Assembly: GCF_001953985.1 (NCBI RefSeq)
Contig: NZ_MBEI01000046.1
Location: 62,001-126,000, forward strand
Direction of reading: 5' to 3'
Source of the DNA: Mycobacterium colombiense
GTDB taxonomy: Bacteria > Actinomycetota > Actinomycetes > Mycobacteriales > Mycobacteriaceae
DNA length: 64,000 bases
Numbering within the stretch: the first letter of the stretch is position 1; every line of letters starts with the position of its first letter. Positions 29,322 through 37,765 of this stretch are shown piece after piece. The notes under the pieces were generated by a model that was not told the origin of the DNA, made no database searches, and was given only the letters and a program-made list of their open reading frames with translations. The position numbers were made by a program, and so were the translations under genes.

Positions 29322-30310
29322 GGCCGCGCCTCGAGCAGGTTGAGCAGGTCCCACTCCGTTTCGCAGACGCGACGTCCGATGGTGGCCAACTCGACCGAGC
29401 GGTGTTGCCCGCTCAGGTGCCGTTCGGCCTGGAAGCGGCAGATGACACCCCAGCGCAAGGTGGCCAGCACCAGCCACCAGTGAAACGCCACCCGGTCGAC
29501 GGTAGTCGCGCTGGCCTGCTCGTAGGCGCCCAGGAAGCTTTCGATGCTGCCCAGGCCGCCCGCGCCGAGGCTGGCCGGGGCGCCGAATCGCCAGGCCCGA
29601 ATGCAGAACCACGCCAGGTCTTCGTAGGCCTGCCCGACGTGCACGAGCTCCCAGTCCAGCACCGCGGCGAGGTTGGATCCGTCGACGATGAGGTTGCCCA
29701 TCCGAAAGTCGCCGTGCACCAACACCGCCGGCGATGGCTGGGGACGGTGGGCGGCCAGCCAGCGGAACCCCCATTCGAATGTTGCGGTGGTGTCGCCCAT
29801 GTCGTCGAGGCGCTGGCGCCATTCGGCAAGCTGGTCCTCGTGGGTCAGGGCCGGAATGTCCGTGTCGGCGCGGTGAATGGCGGCCACCGCCTGCGCGCAT
29901 TGCTGCAGCAATCGGGTGCGCGCCGCGTGCCCGTCTGCGGCGTCGAGCTGACGCTGGATGCGCCGCACGATGGTCTCGCCCTTGATCTCGTCACAGATCA
30001 AATACGGATTGCCCAGTGCGGCAGGGGAATTGTCGGCGATCAACACGTGGGGGACCGGCGCCCCGGCGGCCGCCGCGGCGGCCTGCGTCCTGGCTTCCAG
30101 CTCCATGCCGGCATGTACATCGTCGGGTGGGCCGGTGCGCAAGATCAGCGCACGACGCTGCGCGTTGATGACGGCCTCGAACGCCCAGGTGGTTCTGCTG
30201 GCGCCACCGGTCAGCGCGCGCAGATTCTCGACCGCGGTGTCGGCGCCGACGGCCGTCGTGAGCACCCTGGCCAGTTTGGTGCCCAGTTCCGCCGACTCGT
30301 CGCTGTCCAT
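29318..30310 (-). CDS. APH-family kinase, LvaA/ACAD10-11-like 4-hydroxyacyl-CoA kinase candidate
   Basis: 330 residues with a full aminoglycoside-phosphotransferase-type kinase core. The catalytic loop is VLVHGDFRMGN (His199, Asp201, Asn206) and the metal Asp is Asp219 in AAVLDWELVHVG. It lies directly between an acyl-CoA dehydrogenase gene and a DUF6285 gene, the arrangement of bacterial LvaC-LvaA-LvaB, in which the kinase phosphorylates the 4-hydroxyl of an acyl-CoA. ATG 30310 touches the dehydrogenase stop (TGATG); a GTG one codon earlier is possible. Drug resistance is an unlikely role. Confidence 0.82.
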   Translation of the reverse strand: MDSDESAELGTKLARVLTTAVGADTAVENLRALTGGASRTTWAFEAVINAQRRALILRTGPPDDVHAGMELEARTQAAAAAAGAPVPHVLIADNSPAALGNPYLICDEIKGETIVRRIQRQLDAADGHAARTRLLQQCAQAVAAIHRADTDIPALTHEDQLAEWRQRLDDMGDTTATFEWGFRWLAAHRPQPSPAVLVHGDFRMGNLIVDGSNLAAVLDWELVHVGQAYEDLAWFCIRAWRFGAPASLGAGGLGSIESFLGAYEQASATTVDRVAFHWWLVLATLRWGVICRFQAERHLSGQHRSVELATIGRRVCETEWDLLNLLEARP

Positions 30311-31548
30311 CACTTCTTGCCGAATTTGAACAGCCGCTGCGCCACTCGGCGAATCTGAATCTCCTCGGCGCCTTCGGTGATCCGGTAACGACGGTGATGG
30401 CGGTAGATGTGTTCGAACTGCTCGTGCCGGCTGTAGCCGAGGCCGCCGTAAACCTGCATGGCGCGGTCGGCGGCGTCACAGACCAGCCGGTTGGCGCGGT
30501 AGTTCGCCATCGACACCTTGTCGGAGACCTCCATGTGGTGGTCGCGGTCCAGGTGCCAGGCGGCGTACTGCACGAGCAGCCGCACCATCTGCGCTTCGGT
30601 CTGCAGCTCGGCCAGCGGCCACTGCACGGCCTGGTTCACCGACAGCGGCTTGCCGAATACCTTTCGGCTGGCCGCGTATTCGGCGGCGCGGTCGATACAG
30701 TACTGCGCCGCGCCCAGGCTGCTCGCGGCCTGCCGAATCCGGTTCTCGTGCAGGAAGGTCTGGGCGACCTCCAGGCCGCGGTCCACCTCGCCGAGCACCG
30801 CGTCGGCGGGAATTCGAACATCCGTCAACTCGACTTCGCCGTGGTCGGTGGGCATGTTGAAGGTCCACCAGTAGTAGGGGACGTTGAAGCCGGGCGAATC
30901 GGTGGGCACCAGGAACGCGGTGATGCCGAACGCGGCCCCCGGCTCGCCGGAGGTGCGCGCGAAGACCAGGTCGTGGGTCGCGCGGTGCACGCCGGTGTTG
31001 AACCGCTTGGAGCCGTTGATCACCCAGCTGTCGCCGTCGCGTTCGGCGTGCGTCTCCAGCCACGTGGCATCCGATCCGTGTTGCGGCTCGGTCAGGCCGA
31101 ACGCCATGGACCGCTCCCCGGTGATCAGCGCCTCCGACCACTCCTTGCGTTGCTCGTCGGTGCCGAACCGCTCCATCATGATCACCTGCGGGAAGTTCCC
31201 GACGATCGAGGATTCGTTCTGCAGGTCGTTGTGCAAACCAAGACCCTTGTGCGCCAGGTGTTCCCGAATGACCGCCATGTCGACGTTGCTGCCGTCGCGG
31301 CCGCCCAGTGCGGCCGGCAGTCCGTAGCGCAGCCAGCCGGCCTTGTCGGCTCGCCGGCGCATCTCGGAGAGCAGATCCTCCCATTCGCGCGTCGGGATCC
31401 CGTCGTTGTCCCAATCGGTGCGCGCGTGCTCGCGGCGCTGGTCGAAGTACTGGATGTTCTCGCGTTCCAACGGCTTGATCTCGGTCTCGATGAACTCGTC
31501 CATCTCGGCGAGCAGGCCCGGAAGGTGCTCTGGCAGAGTGAAATCCAC
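30310..31548 (-). CDS. Acyl-CoA dehydrogenase (LvaC-like candidate)
   Basis: 412 residues with the complete acyl-CoA dehydrogenase fold: N-terminal helical domain, beta domain with FGLTEPQHGSDATWLET, and a C-terminal FAD domain with QVYGGLGYSRHEQFEHIYRH and RYRITEGAEEIQIRRVAQ. GTG at 31548 is chosen because GGAG lies ahead of it. It follows the TetR gene by 8 bp. The sequence resembles the group accompanying APH-like kinases, in which the enzyme removes phosphate or water from 4-phosphoacyl-CoA rather than oxidising a saturated chain. The actual reaction is unproven. Confidence 0.85.
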   Translation of the reverse strand: MDFTLPEHLPGLLAEMDEFIETEIKPLERENIQYFDQRREHARTDWDNDGIPTREWEDLLSEMRRRADKAGWLRYGLPAALGGRDGSNVDMAVIREHLAHKGLGLHNDLQNESSIVGNFPQVIMMERFGTDEQRKEWSEALITGERSMAFGLTEPQHGSDATWLETHAERDGDSWVINGSKRFNTGVHRATHDLVFARTSGEPGAAFGITAFLVPTDSPGFNVPYYWWTFNMPTDHGEVELTDVRIPADAVLGEVDRGLEVAQTFLHENRIRQAASSLGAAQYCIDRAAEYAASRKVFGKPLSVNQAVQWPLAELQTEAQMVRLLVQYAAWHLDRDHHMEVSDKVSMANYRANRLVCDAADRAMQVYGGLGYSRHEQFEHIYRHHRRYRITEGAEEIQIRRVAQRLFKFGKK

Positions 31549-31556
31549 GTCTTCTC

Positions 31557-32201
31557 CTAAGATCTCGTGAGGGCGCCGTACAGGGTTTTCTTCCAGACCG
31601 TCGACAAGGTCGCGATGGCGTCTTCGTCGCTGATGTTCAGACCGAGGCCCGCCGACCCGGATGGTCCGACGAACACGGTGGTGAAGTTCTCGAACAGCAA
31701 CGCGATCGCCGCCGCGGTGTGCTGCGGGTGCAGCTCGGCGCCGTAGCCCTGATCCTGGGCGCGGCGCACCGATGCCGCCACGAGATCCACTCCGAACCGC
31801 CGGAATTCGTTCTGCACGGCCGCGAAGCGCTGCTGGGTGGCGGCCAGCTGGGCCACGGCGATCATGATGCCGATGTTCTGTTTGAACATGTTCCAGTAGC
31901 CGGTGACCACGGAGGTGAAGAAGGCGTCGTCCTCGGGGGAGTCCGGCAGGTGGACGCTGAGTCCCGACGGCGTCACCACCTCGTGCAGGAACGATTCCGC
32001 GAGCGCGGCCAGCAGGTCTTCCTTGTCGGTGAAGTATCGGTAGAAGACCGCCGGCGATTTTCCCGCGGCCGAGGTGATGTCGGCCAGGGTGGTGCCGTGA
32101 AAACCCCGTTCGGCGAACAGCTTCCGAGCGGCCTGCTCGATGGCCTGCCTGGTCTGGCGGCCTTTGGCGGTCAGCTCGCGGTTCGCCTCCGGGGCGGACA
32201 T
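31557..32201 (-). CDS. TetR-family regulator of the accessory operon
   Basis: 214 residues. The helix-turn-helix is at about residues 36-62 (TTLADITSAAGKSPAVFYRYF), preceded by the family's FAERGFHG. It lies inside the operon, overlapping the HMG-CoA-lyase-like gene by one base (TGATG), so it is probably a local repressor responding to a CoA intermediate. The inverted repeat at 36651-36666 ahead of the first gene is a candidate binding site. Confidence 0.88.
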   Translation of the reverse strand: MSAPEANRELTAKGRQTRQAIEQAARKLFAERGFHGTTLADITSAAGKSPAVFYRYFTDKEDLLAALAESFLHEVVTPSGLSVHLPDSPEDDAFFTSVVTGYWNMFKQNIGIMIAVAQLAATQQRFAAVQNEFRRFGVDLVAASVRRAQDQGYGAELHPQHTAAAIALLFENFTTVFVGPSGSAGLGLNISDEDAIATLSTVWKKTLYGALTRS

Positions 32202-33106
32202 CAGTTCCGCATCCGGTCGCCCGCGCGCAACAGGGCGCTCGGCAGGTCGTGACCCACCACCGACTTCGCCACTCCGGCCGCGGCGATGGCGGCCTGCAGG
32301 TCGACGTCAACGTCGATGCCGCTGTCGCCCAGCAGGTAAACGAGATCCTCGGTGGCGATGTTGCCGGTGGCGCCCGGCGCGAAGGGGCAGCCCCCTAGTC
32401 CGCCGACCGAGGCGTCCAGTCGGGTCACCCCGGAGCTGACCGCGGCGTAGGCGCTGGCCAGGCCGGAGCCGCGGGTGTTGTGGAAATGCCCGCCCAGCGG
32501 CAGATCGCCGATCACCGGACGCAGTTGTGCGATCAGCGAACTCACGCGGCCCGGGGTGGTGGTGCCGATGGTGTCGGCGATCGACAGGCGGTCGGCGCCG
32601 CGGGCGCGGGCGGCCGCGGCGATCTCGAGTACCCGCTGGGGCGGGGTGGGGCCTTCGAACGGTGAGTCCCAGGCGGTGGCGATGACGACCTCGACGGTGA
32701 CCGGGCGGCTGGGGCCGTCGTGCGCGATCGCGACGATCTCGTCGATCTGGTTGGTGGCCTCGGTGCTGGTGCGTCCGACGTTGGCCTTGCTGAAGGTGTC
32801 GTCGGCGGCCACCACGTATTCGATGGAGCGCAGCCCCGCGGCGACGGCCCGCTTGGCACCGTTGGGACTGGCCACCAGGGCCGAGAATTCGATGTCGGGA
32901 TAGTCGTGCAGATGGGCGGCCAGCTCGGCGGCGTCGGCCATCGACGGCACCTTGGTCGGGGAGACGAACGCGGTGACCTCTACCTCGCGAACCCCGGTGG
33001 CCGCCACCGCGGCCAGCAGTTCTAGCTTGGCCGACAACGGAATTGGCGTTTCGATCTGCAGACCGTCACGCAGGGCCACTTCTCGAATGTCTACATGGGT
33101 GGTCAT
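32201..33106 (-). CDS. HMG-CoA-lyase-like (DRE-TIM) enzyme
   Basis: 301 residues, TIM-barrel lyase. Arg13-Asp14 in REVALRDGLQ are the catalytic/metal residues, GHFHNTRGSGLA carries metal His residues, and the loop GGLGGCPFAPGATGNIATEDL carries the essential Cys. The family cleaves 3-hydroxy-3-methylglutaryl-CoA or longer 3-hydroxy-3-methylacyl-CoA to acetyl-CoA and a keto acid. AGGAGG precedes the ATG, which overlaps the CoA-transferase stop (ATGA). In this operon it probably performs the final chain cleavage. Confidence 0.9.
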   Translation of the reverse strand: MTTHVDIREVALRDGLQIETPIPLSAKLELLAAVAATGVREVEVTAFVSPTKVPSMADAAELAAHLHDYPDIEFSALVASPNGAKRAVAAGLRSIEYVVAADDTFSKANVGRTSTEATNQIDEIVAIAHDGPSRPVTVEVVIATAWDSPFEGPTPPQRVLEIAAAARARGADRLSIADTIGTTTPGRVSSLIAQLRPVIGDLPLGGHFHNTRGSGLASAYAAVSSGVTRLDASVGGLGGCPFAPGATGNIATEDLVYLLGDSGIDVDVDLQAAIAAAGVAKSVVGHDLPSALLRAGDRMRN

Positions 33107-34308
33107 AGCACCTCCTCGGCGCGCAGCTCATCGAGCTCCTCGGCCGTCTTGCCCAGCAGCCCGATGAAGACGTCGTCGTTGTGCTGGCCCGGGCGCGCGG
33201 GGCCGGCGTTGCGGACCTGCCCCGGCGATTCTGAGAGCATCGGCACGATGCCCGGCCCCAACACGTCGCGCCGGACACGCTCGTCGTAGTGCTCGACCAG
33301 CATGCCGCGCGCCCGCAGCTGCGGGTCGTTGACCACCTCGGCGACGGTGTTGATCGGCCCCGCGATCACCCCTGCGGCGGAGAGGGTTTCGATGATTTCG
33401 CCGGGCTGGCGTTCCGCCGCCCACGCGCCGATGATGTTGTCGAGTTCGTCTTGATTGCGGCCCCGCGCGACGTGCGTGGCGAACCGGTCGTCGGTGGCCA
33501 GCTCCGGGCGGCCCATCGCCTTGCACAGCCGGGCGAAGACGGTGTCCTGGTTGGCGGCGATCACCACCCACGAGCCGTCGGCGCTGCGGTAGATGTTGGA
33601 CGGGGCGATGCCTTCGAGCCGGGTGCCCGACGGGCCGCGCACCACGCCGCCGACGTCGTAGTCGGGGATGGTGGATTCCTGTACGGCCAAGCATGATTCG
33701 GTCAAGGCGACGTCGACCACCTGGCCGCGCCCGGTGACGCTGCGCCGGTACAGCGCGGCCAGCGCACCCTGGGCGCCGAACATGCCGGCCAGGCTGTCGC
33801 CGAGTGAAAGCGCCAGCCGGGGTGGCGGGCCGCCCGGAAAACCGTTGAGGTGGCGCAGCCCGCTGGCCGCTTCGGCGACCGACGCGTAGCCGGCCTTGGT
33901 GGCGTCCGGTCCGGTCTGCCCGTAGCCGGATACCCGGACCAGGATGATGCCCGGGTTACGTTCGCTGAGCACGTCGTAACCCAGATTCCACTTTTCCAGG
34001 GTGCCCGGACGGAAGTTCTCCACCACGATGTCGGACTTCTCGACGAGCTCGCAGAACAGTTCACGCCCACGGGGGTGGCGCAGGTCGAGGGTGATCGCCT
34101 TCTTGTTGCGCGCGTGCACCGTCCAGAAGACGTGCTGCCCGTCGAGCTCCGCCTGACCCCAGGTGCGCAGCGGGTCCGGGGACTTGGGCAGTTCCACCTT
34201 GATGACGTCGGCGCCCATGTCGCCGAGCAGCCGACCGGCGAAGGGCCCGGCGATCAGGGTGCCCAGTTCGAGCACCCGAACGCCGTCCAGCGGTCCGGTG
34301 GGAGTCAT
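33103..34308 (-). CDS. CaiB/BaiF family III CoA-transferase
   Basis: 401 residues of the formyl-CoA transferase family. It opens with GVRVLELGTLIAGPFAGRLL, then GADVIKVE and VVENFRPGTLEKWNLGYD. The catalytic Asp is Asp171 in LGDSLAGMFGAQ. It moves CoA between acyl groups, activating the pathway substrate without ATP. ATG 34308 overlaps the hydrolase stop (ATGA). Confidence 0.92.
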   Translation of the reverse strand: MTPTGPLDGVRVLELGTLIAGPFAGRLLGDMGADVIKVELPKSPDPLRTWGQAELDGQHVFWTVHARNKKAITLDLRHPRGRELFCELVEKSDIVVENFRPGTLEKWNLGYDVLSERNPGIILVRVSGYGQTGPDATKAGYASVAEAASGLRHLNGFPGGPPPRLALSLGDSLAGMFGAQGALAALYRRSVTGRGQVVDVALTESCLAVQESTIPDYDVGGVVRGPSGTRLEGIAPSNIYRSADGSWVVIAANQDTVFARLCKAMGRPELATDDRFATHVARGRNQDELDNIIGAWAAERQPGEIIETLSAAGVIAGPINTVAEVVNDPQLRARGMLVEHYDERVRRDVLGPGIVPMLSESPGQVRNAGPARPGQHNDDVFIGLLGKTAEELDELRAEEVL

Positions 34309-35507
34309 TCGTTGTCCGCGAAATCGTGCCGCACCAGCCAGTCGGTGACAATAGTGACGGCGGCCCGCAGCGCATCGCGCTGGTCGGGTCCCGCGTAATA
34401 GTGTGTGGCGCCAGGGATTTCGTGCATCTCCTTGTCCTCGTGTCCGATCGCCTGGAACAGCCGCCGGGTATGGCTGGGCGTGCAGGCGTCGTCTGCCAGG
34501 TTACCGATCACCAGCGCGGGGATCGCGATGTCGGGCCCGCATGCCACCGCGTCGCCGCGGGCGTCGTCGTAGCTCCACTGCGAAAGCCAGCCGCGCAGGG
34601 TGGAGAACCGGGCCAGCCCGACCGGGCTCATGTTCACCACCTGAGGATCCCCCAGGTAGCAGGTGCCGGGGACGCGTTCGTTGGGATCGACGGCCGGGTC
34701 CAGCCAGCGCGGGTCGGCCATGGTGCCGTGCACGACGAAACCGAACTCGTCGTCGGGCCGGCCGGCGGCCGCCAACTCGGCCAGCTTGTCCCTGACCCAT
34801 GCGGTGATGCGGCGGTTGCGGTCTATCTGCGCCTGCCGGTAGCGCTCCAGGAATTCTTGGCTGTAGGGCGGCTGATTGGGGTTGTCGGGGTTGTACAGAT
34901 CCAGCTCGGGATCGCGCTTGGTGGGGTCGGATTCGTCGAGGATCGACGCGTCCAGCCATTCGGTCAGCGTGCCGTGCCTGCTGATGTGCGCGGCCAGCAG
35001 CATGATGCCGTCGGCGGCGGGCAGGTCGAGTTTGGTCAGGTCTGGGCCGTCGCCGGTCGGGCTGGACGTGATGGTGGGATTCTGCGCCTGCTGCTGGTAG
35101 AACACCGACAGCGAACCGCCGCCACTCCAGCCGGCCAGCACCACCTTCTGGTAGCCCAGCCGCTTCTTGGCGTCCTTGATGCACTCGCCGAGATCCTCGA
35201 CGACCTTCTCCATCAGCAGCGCCGAGTCGGTGCCGCGAAAGCGGCTGTTGCAGTAGATGACGTGATGGCCGGCCCGCGCCAGTGCGTTGATCATCGGCAG
35301 GTAGGCGCCGCCGCCGATGGGATGCATGAACACCAGCACGGTGTCCGACGGCTTGTCCTTCGGCTTGAGCAGGTAGCTCTCCAGCACGGTGATCTCGGCC
35401 AGGCCGCCGTAGACGTCTCGTACCCCTGAATTGTTCTGGAAGGCAACGAGATAGGGGATTCGCTCGTATTCGTGCTTCTTGGGTTTCACGGCTTGCGCTT
35501 GCGTCAT
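34305..35507 (-). CDS. Alpha/beta hydrolase
   Basis: 400 residues with the alpha/beta hydrolase nucleophile elbow GWSGGG (Ser128), an oxyanion-region HPIGGGAYL, and C-terminal acid/His candidates (LADDACTPSHT; GATHYYAG). The lid region (about 150-260) is long. ATG 35507 touches the cupin gene stop (TGATG). Next to a ring-cleavage-like dioxygenase, it may hydrolyse a lactone, an ester or a ring-fission product. The exact substrate is unknown. Confidence 0.82.
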   Translation of the reverse strand: MTQAQAVKPKKHEYERIPYLVAFQNNSGVRDVYGGLAEITVLESYLLKPKDKPSDTVLVFMHPIGGGAYLPMINALARAGHHVIYCNSRFRGTDSALLMEKVVEDLGECIKDAKKRLGYQKVVLAGWSGGGSLSVFYQQQAQNPTITSSPTGDGPDLTKLDLPAADGIMLLAAHISRHGTLTEWLDASILDESDPTKRDPELDLYNPDNPNQPPYSQEFLERYRQAQIDRNRRITAWVRDKLAELAAAGRPDDEFGFVVHGTMADPRWLDPAVDPNERVPGTCYLGDPQVVNMSPVGLARFSTLRGWLSQWSYDDARGDAVACGPDIAIPALVIGNLADDACTPSHTRRLFQAIGHEDKEMHEIPGATHYYAGPDQRDALRAAVTIVTDWLVRHDFADNE

Positions 35508-36595
35508 CAATGTTGTCCTAGGTCGTGGGCCAGTACCTCGACCGACGGGGTGAGCCGCCGGCGTGTGTCGATGGCGATTACCTGCCAGTCGACGCGGGAG
35601 TAGTCATCGAATTTACGGCGCGCCCGTTCGCGTGCCTTCTCCGGTGCGCCGTGGTGAACACCTTGCGGCGCATGGGAAATCAAACCGGGTGGCATCGGGA
35701 TGCCGTACAGCGAGCCGCCGTGGAAGAAGGCGATCTCGTCGTAGTCGACATTGCGGTGATACCACGGAGTACGTTCGGTGCCCGGAATCCCCTCGGCGGG
35801 TTTGGGCAGGAAGTTCATCACGTAGACGCCGGTGGCCTGCATGAACAGGTGCACCGTCGGCGGCAGGTGGACGCTGTCGGAGGTGACCACGTTGTAGTCG
35901 GCGATGTTGAACGTGAACGCGAAGTTGTCGCCGCGCCAGCCCTCGACGTCGAGCGGATTGTGTTGGTAGAACAGCGTTGTCGGGCCGCCCGCGTGGATGA
36001 GCCGAACCTCGAATTCGCCGTCGGCCTCGTCGGCCGGCGCCGGCTCGGGGATGACGACCTGCGACGGGTCGAAGGGGAAGTGGCGGCCCAGCGCACCGGG
36101 TGGCGGCACCCGAAACTCGTCGGTGGCCTCGATCATCAGCATCGTCGTCGCGCTGTCGGGCAGCTGGCGCCAGGTGCATGCCTTCGGGATGTACAGCCAG
36201 TCGCCCTCCCGATAGCGCAGCGGCCCGAATTCCGTCTCGGCCAGGCCGCTGCCCTGGTGGACGAAGCACAACAGATCGCCGTCGACGTGACGGACGAAGA
36301 ACGGCATCGGCTCGTGACGACGGCTCAACAGGATTCGGCAGTCGTCGTTGCTGAACATCAGCAGCGGTCCACCGTCCGCTTCGGTGGCATCGCTGGGCTT
36401 GAGCTCGCTGGACAGCACGTCGATGGGCCGCAGCGGGCCGACCGATCGGTAGGCGGTGGGGTCGTGGCGCCGGTACAGGTTGGCGGTGCGGCCGGTGAAG
36501 CCGCCCCGGCCCAACTCGTCGTCCTTGAGGCCTTCGAGATCGGCGTGCAGGCGGCGCGGTGTTCGGCCTTTCCGCAGGTGCACAAAGGATTCCAT
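35507..36595 (-). CDS. Homogentisate 1,2-dioxygenase-like cupin enzyme
   Basis: 362 residues, shorter than true homogentisate dioxygenases (about 430) but with the same double-cupin layout. Candidate iron ligands are His280 and Glu287 (WYHRNVDYDEIAFF) and a His in APQGVHHGAP (314 or 315). HGD enzymes open an aromatic ring with O2 and Fe(II). GGAGGAG precedes the ATG. It is first in a tightly overlapping operon with a hydrolase, CoA-transferase and lyase, so it probably starts breakdown of an aromatic or hydroxylated compound; homogentisate itself is unproven. Confidence 0.82.
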   Translation of the reverse strand: MESFVHLRKGRTPRRLHADLEGLKDDELGRGGFTGRTANLYRRHDPTAYRSVGPLRPIDVLSSELKPSDATEADGGPLLMFSNDDCRILLSRRHEPMPFFVRHVDGDLLCFVHQGSGLAETEFGPLRYREGDWLYIPKACTWRQLPDSATTMLMIEATDEFRVPPPGALGRHFPFDPSQVVIPEPAPADEADGEFEVRLIHAGGPTTLFYQHNPLDVEGWRGDNFAFTFNIADYNVVTSDSVHLPPTVHLFMQATGVYVMNFLPKPAEGIPGTERTPWYHRNVDYDEIAFFHGGSLYGIPMPPGLISHAPQGVHHGAPEKARERARRKFDDYSRVDWQVIAIDTRRRLTPSVEVLAHDLGQH

Positions 36596-36771
36596 GGACG
36601 GCTCCTCCGATGGGGACCAGCTGGGTGGCGATCAGGATGCTGCAAAACTGAAAGTGACATTACTTTTTCTTTTTGGACCGCACAAGGGCCGCCGGCGGGC
36701 GAATGTCGCTACGAGGCGGGCAAACAGTCGACTGCCCAACCACTGGGCCAGCTGGGGGACAAGTGCGGCGC
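36596..36771. promoter_or_regulatory. Promoter region of the accessory catabolic operon
   Basis: 176 bp, unusually AT-rich in the middle for this genome. It carries the inverted repeat AAAGT-N6-ACTTT at 36651-36666, with extra matches in the spacer (12 of 16 positions symmetrical), about 56 bp before the cupin start. It is a likely site for the operon's own TetR protein. No gene is present. Confidence 0.45.
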
Positions 36772-37743
36772 CTAACCGCGAACGCGCAGCACGACCTTTC
36801 CCTTGGCGCTGCGATTCTCCAGGGAGGCGACCGCGGTCGCGGCTTGCTCCAGGGGGTAGGTCACCGGCTCGGGCGGGGCCAGCTCCCCGGAGGTGAGCAA
36901 TCGCTCGAGTCCGGCCCACTGCTCGTCCAGCGCGCCCGGATGTGTCCCCGCCCAGGCGCCCCAACCCACGCCGACCACGTCAACGTTGTTGAGCAGCAAC
37001 CGGTTTACCTTGACGGTGGGAATCTCGCCGCCGGTGAACCCGACGACTAGCAGCCGACCGCCGGGAGTAAGCGAGCGCAGGGAATCGGTGAACCGGTCGC
37101 CGCCGACCGGGTCGACCACGATGTCGACGCCACGGCCGTGGGTCAACTCCTTCACCGCGTCCTTGAAACCGTCGGCCAGTACCACGTCCGTCGCGCCGGC
37201 CGCCGTCGCGATGTCGGCCTTGTCCTGCGTGCTGACCACGGCGATAGTGCGGGACGCGCCCAACGCCGGCGCCAGCCGCAGCGCCGAGGTCCCGATGCCG
37301 CCGGCGGCGCCATGCACCAGAACGGTCTCGCCGCGCTGCAGCCGACCCCGAACGGTCAGCGCGAAGTACACCGTCAGATCGTTGAACAGCAGGCCCGCGC
37401 CCGCCTCGAAGCTCACGTTGTCGGGCAGCTTGAACACCCGGTCCGGGGCCAGCACCGCGACCTCGGCCATGCCGCCGGACAGCATCGTGAGGCCGACGAC
37501 CCGGTCGCCCGCGCGCACCTTCGCGCCCTCGGGTGCGGATCGGACGACGCCGGCGATCTCGGCGCCGAGCACGAACGGCAACTCCGGGCGGTATTGGTAA
37601 AGGCCCCGGGTGAGTAGGGCGTCCGGGAAGGCGACCCCGGCGGCGTGCACGTCGACGACGACCCCGTCGCCCGACGGTTCGTCGATGTCGGTCAACTCGA
37701 CCGCGTCTGGACCATCGAGCCGAGTCACCTGTACCGCGCGCAT
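36772..37743 (-). CDS. fadB4: Zinc-type NADPH:quinone oxidoreductase, Rv3141 ortholog
   Basis: 323 residues, the length of M. tuberculosis FadB4 (Rv3141). A medium-chain reductase of the quinone oxidoreductase group: an N-terminal GroES-like domain and a Rossmann domain with LVHGAAGGIGTSALRLAPALG (NADPH motif), then DIVVDPVGGDRFTDSLRSL. No structural zinc Cys cluster is visible, as is normal for this subgroup. Despite its name it is not a FadB hydratase. It lies 22 bp from the next reductase gene on the same strand. Confidence 0.88.
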   Translation of the reverse strand: MRAVQVTRLDGPDAVELTDIDEPSGDGVVVDVHAAGVAFPDALLTRGLYQYRPELPFVLGAEIAGVVRSAPEGAKVRAGDRVVGLTMLSGGMAEVAVLAPDRVFKLPDNVSFEAGAGLLFNDLTVYFALTVRGRLQRGETVLVHGAAGGIGTSALRLAPALGASRTIAVVSTQDKADIATAAGATDVVLADGFKDAVKELTHGRGVDIVVDPVGGDRFTDSLRSLTPGGRLLVVGFTGGEIPTVKVNRLLLNNVDVVGVGWGAWAGTHPGALDEQWAGLERLLTSGELAPPEPVTYPLEQAATAVASLENRSAKGKVVLRVRG

Positions 37744-37765
37744 GGCACCAGAGCCTACTGGCCGC

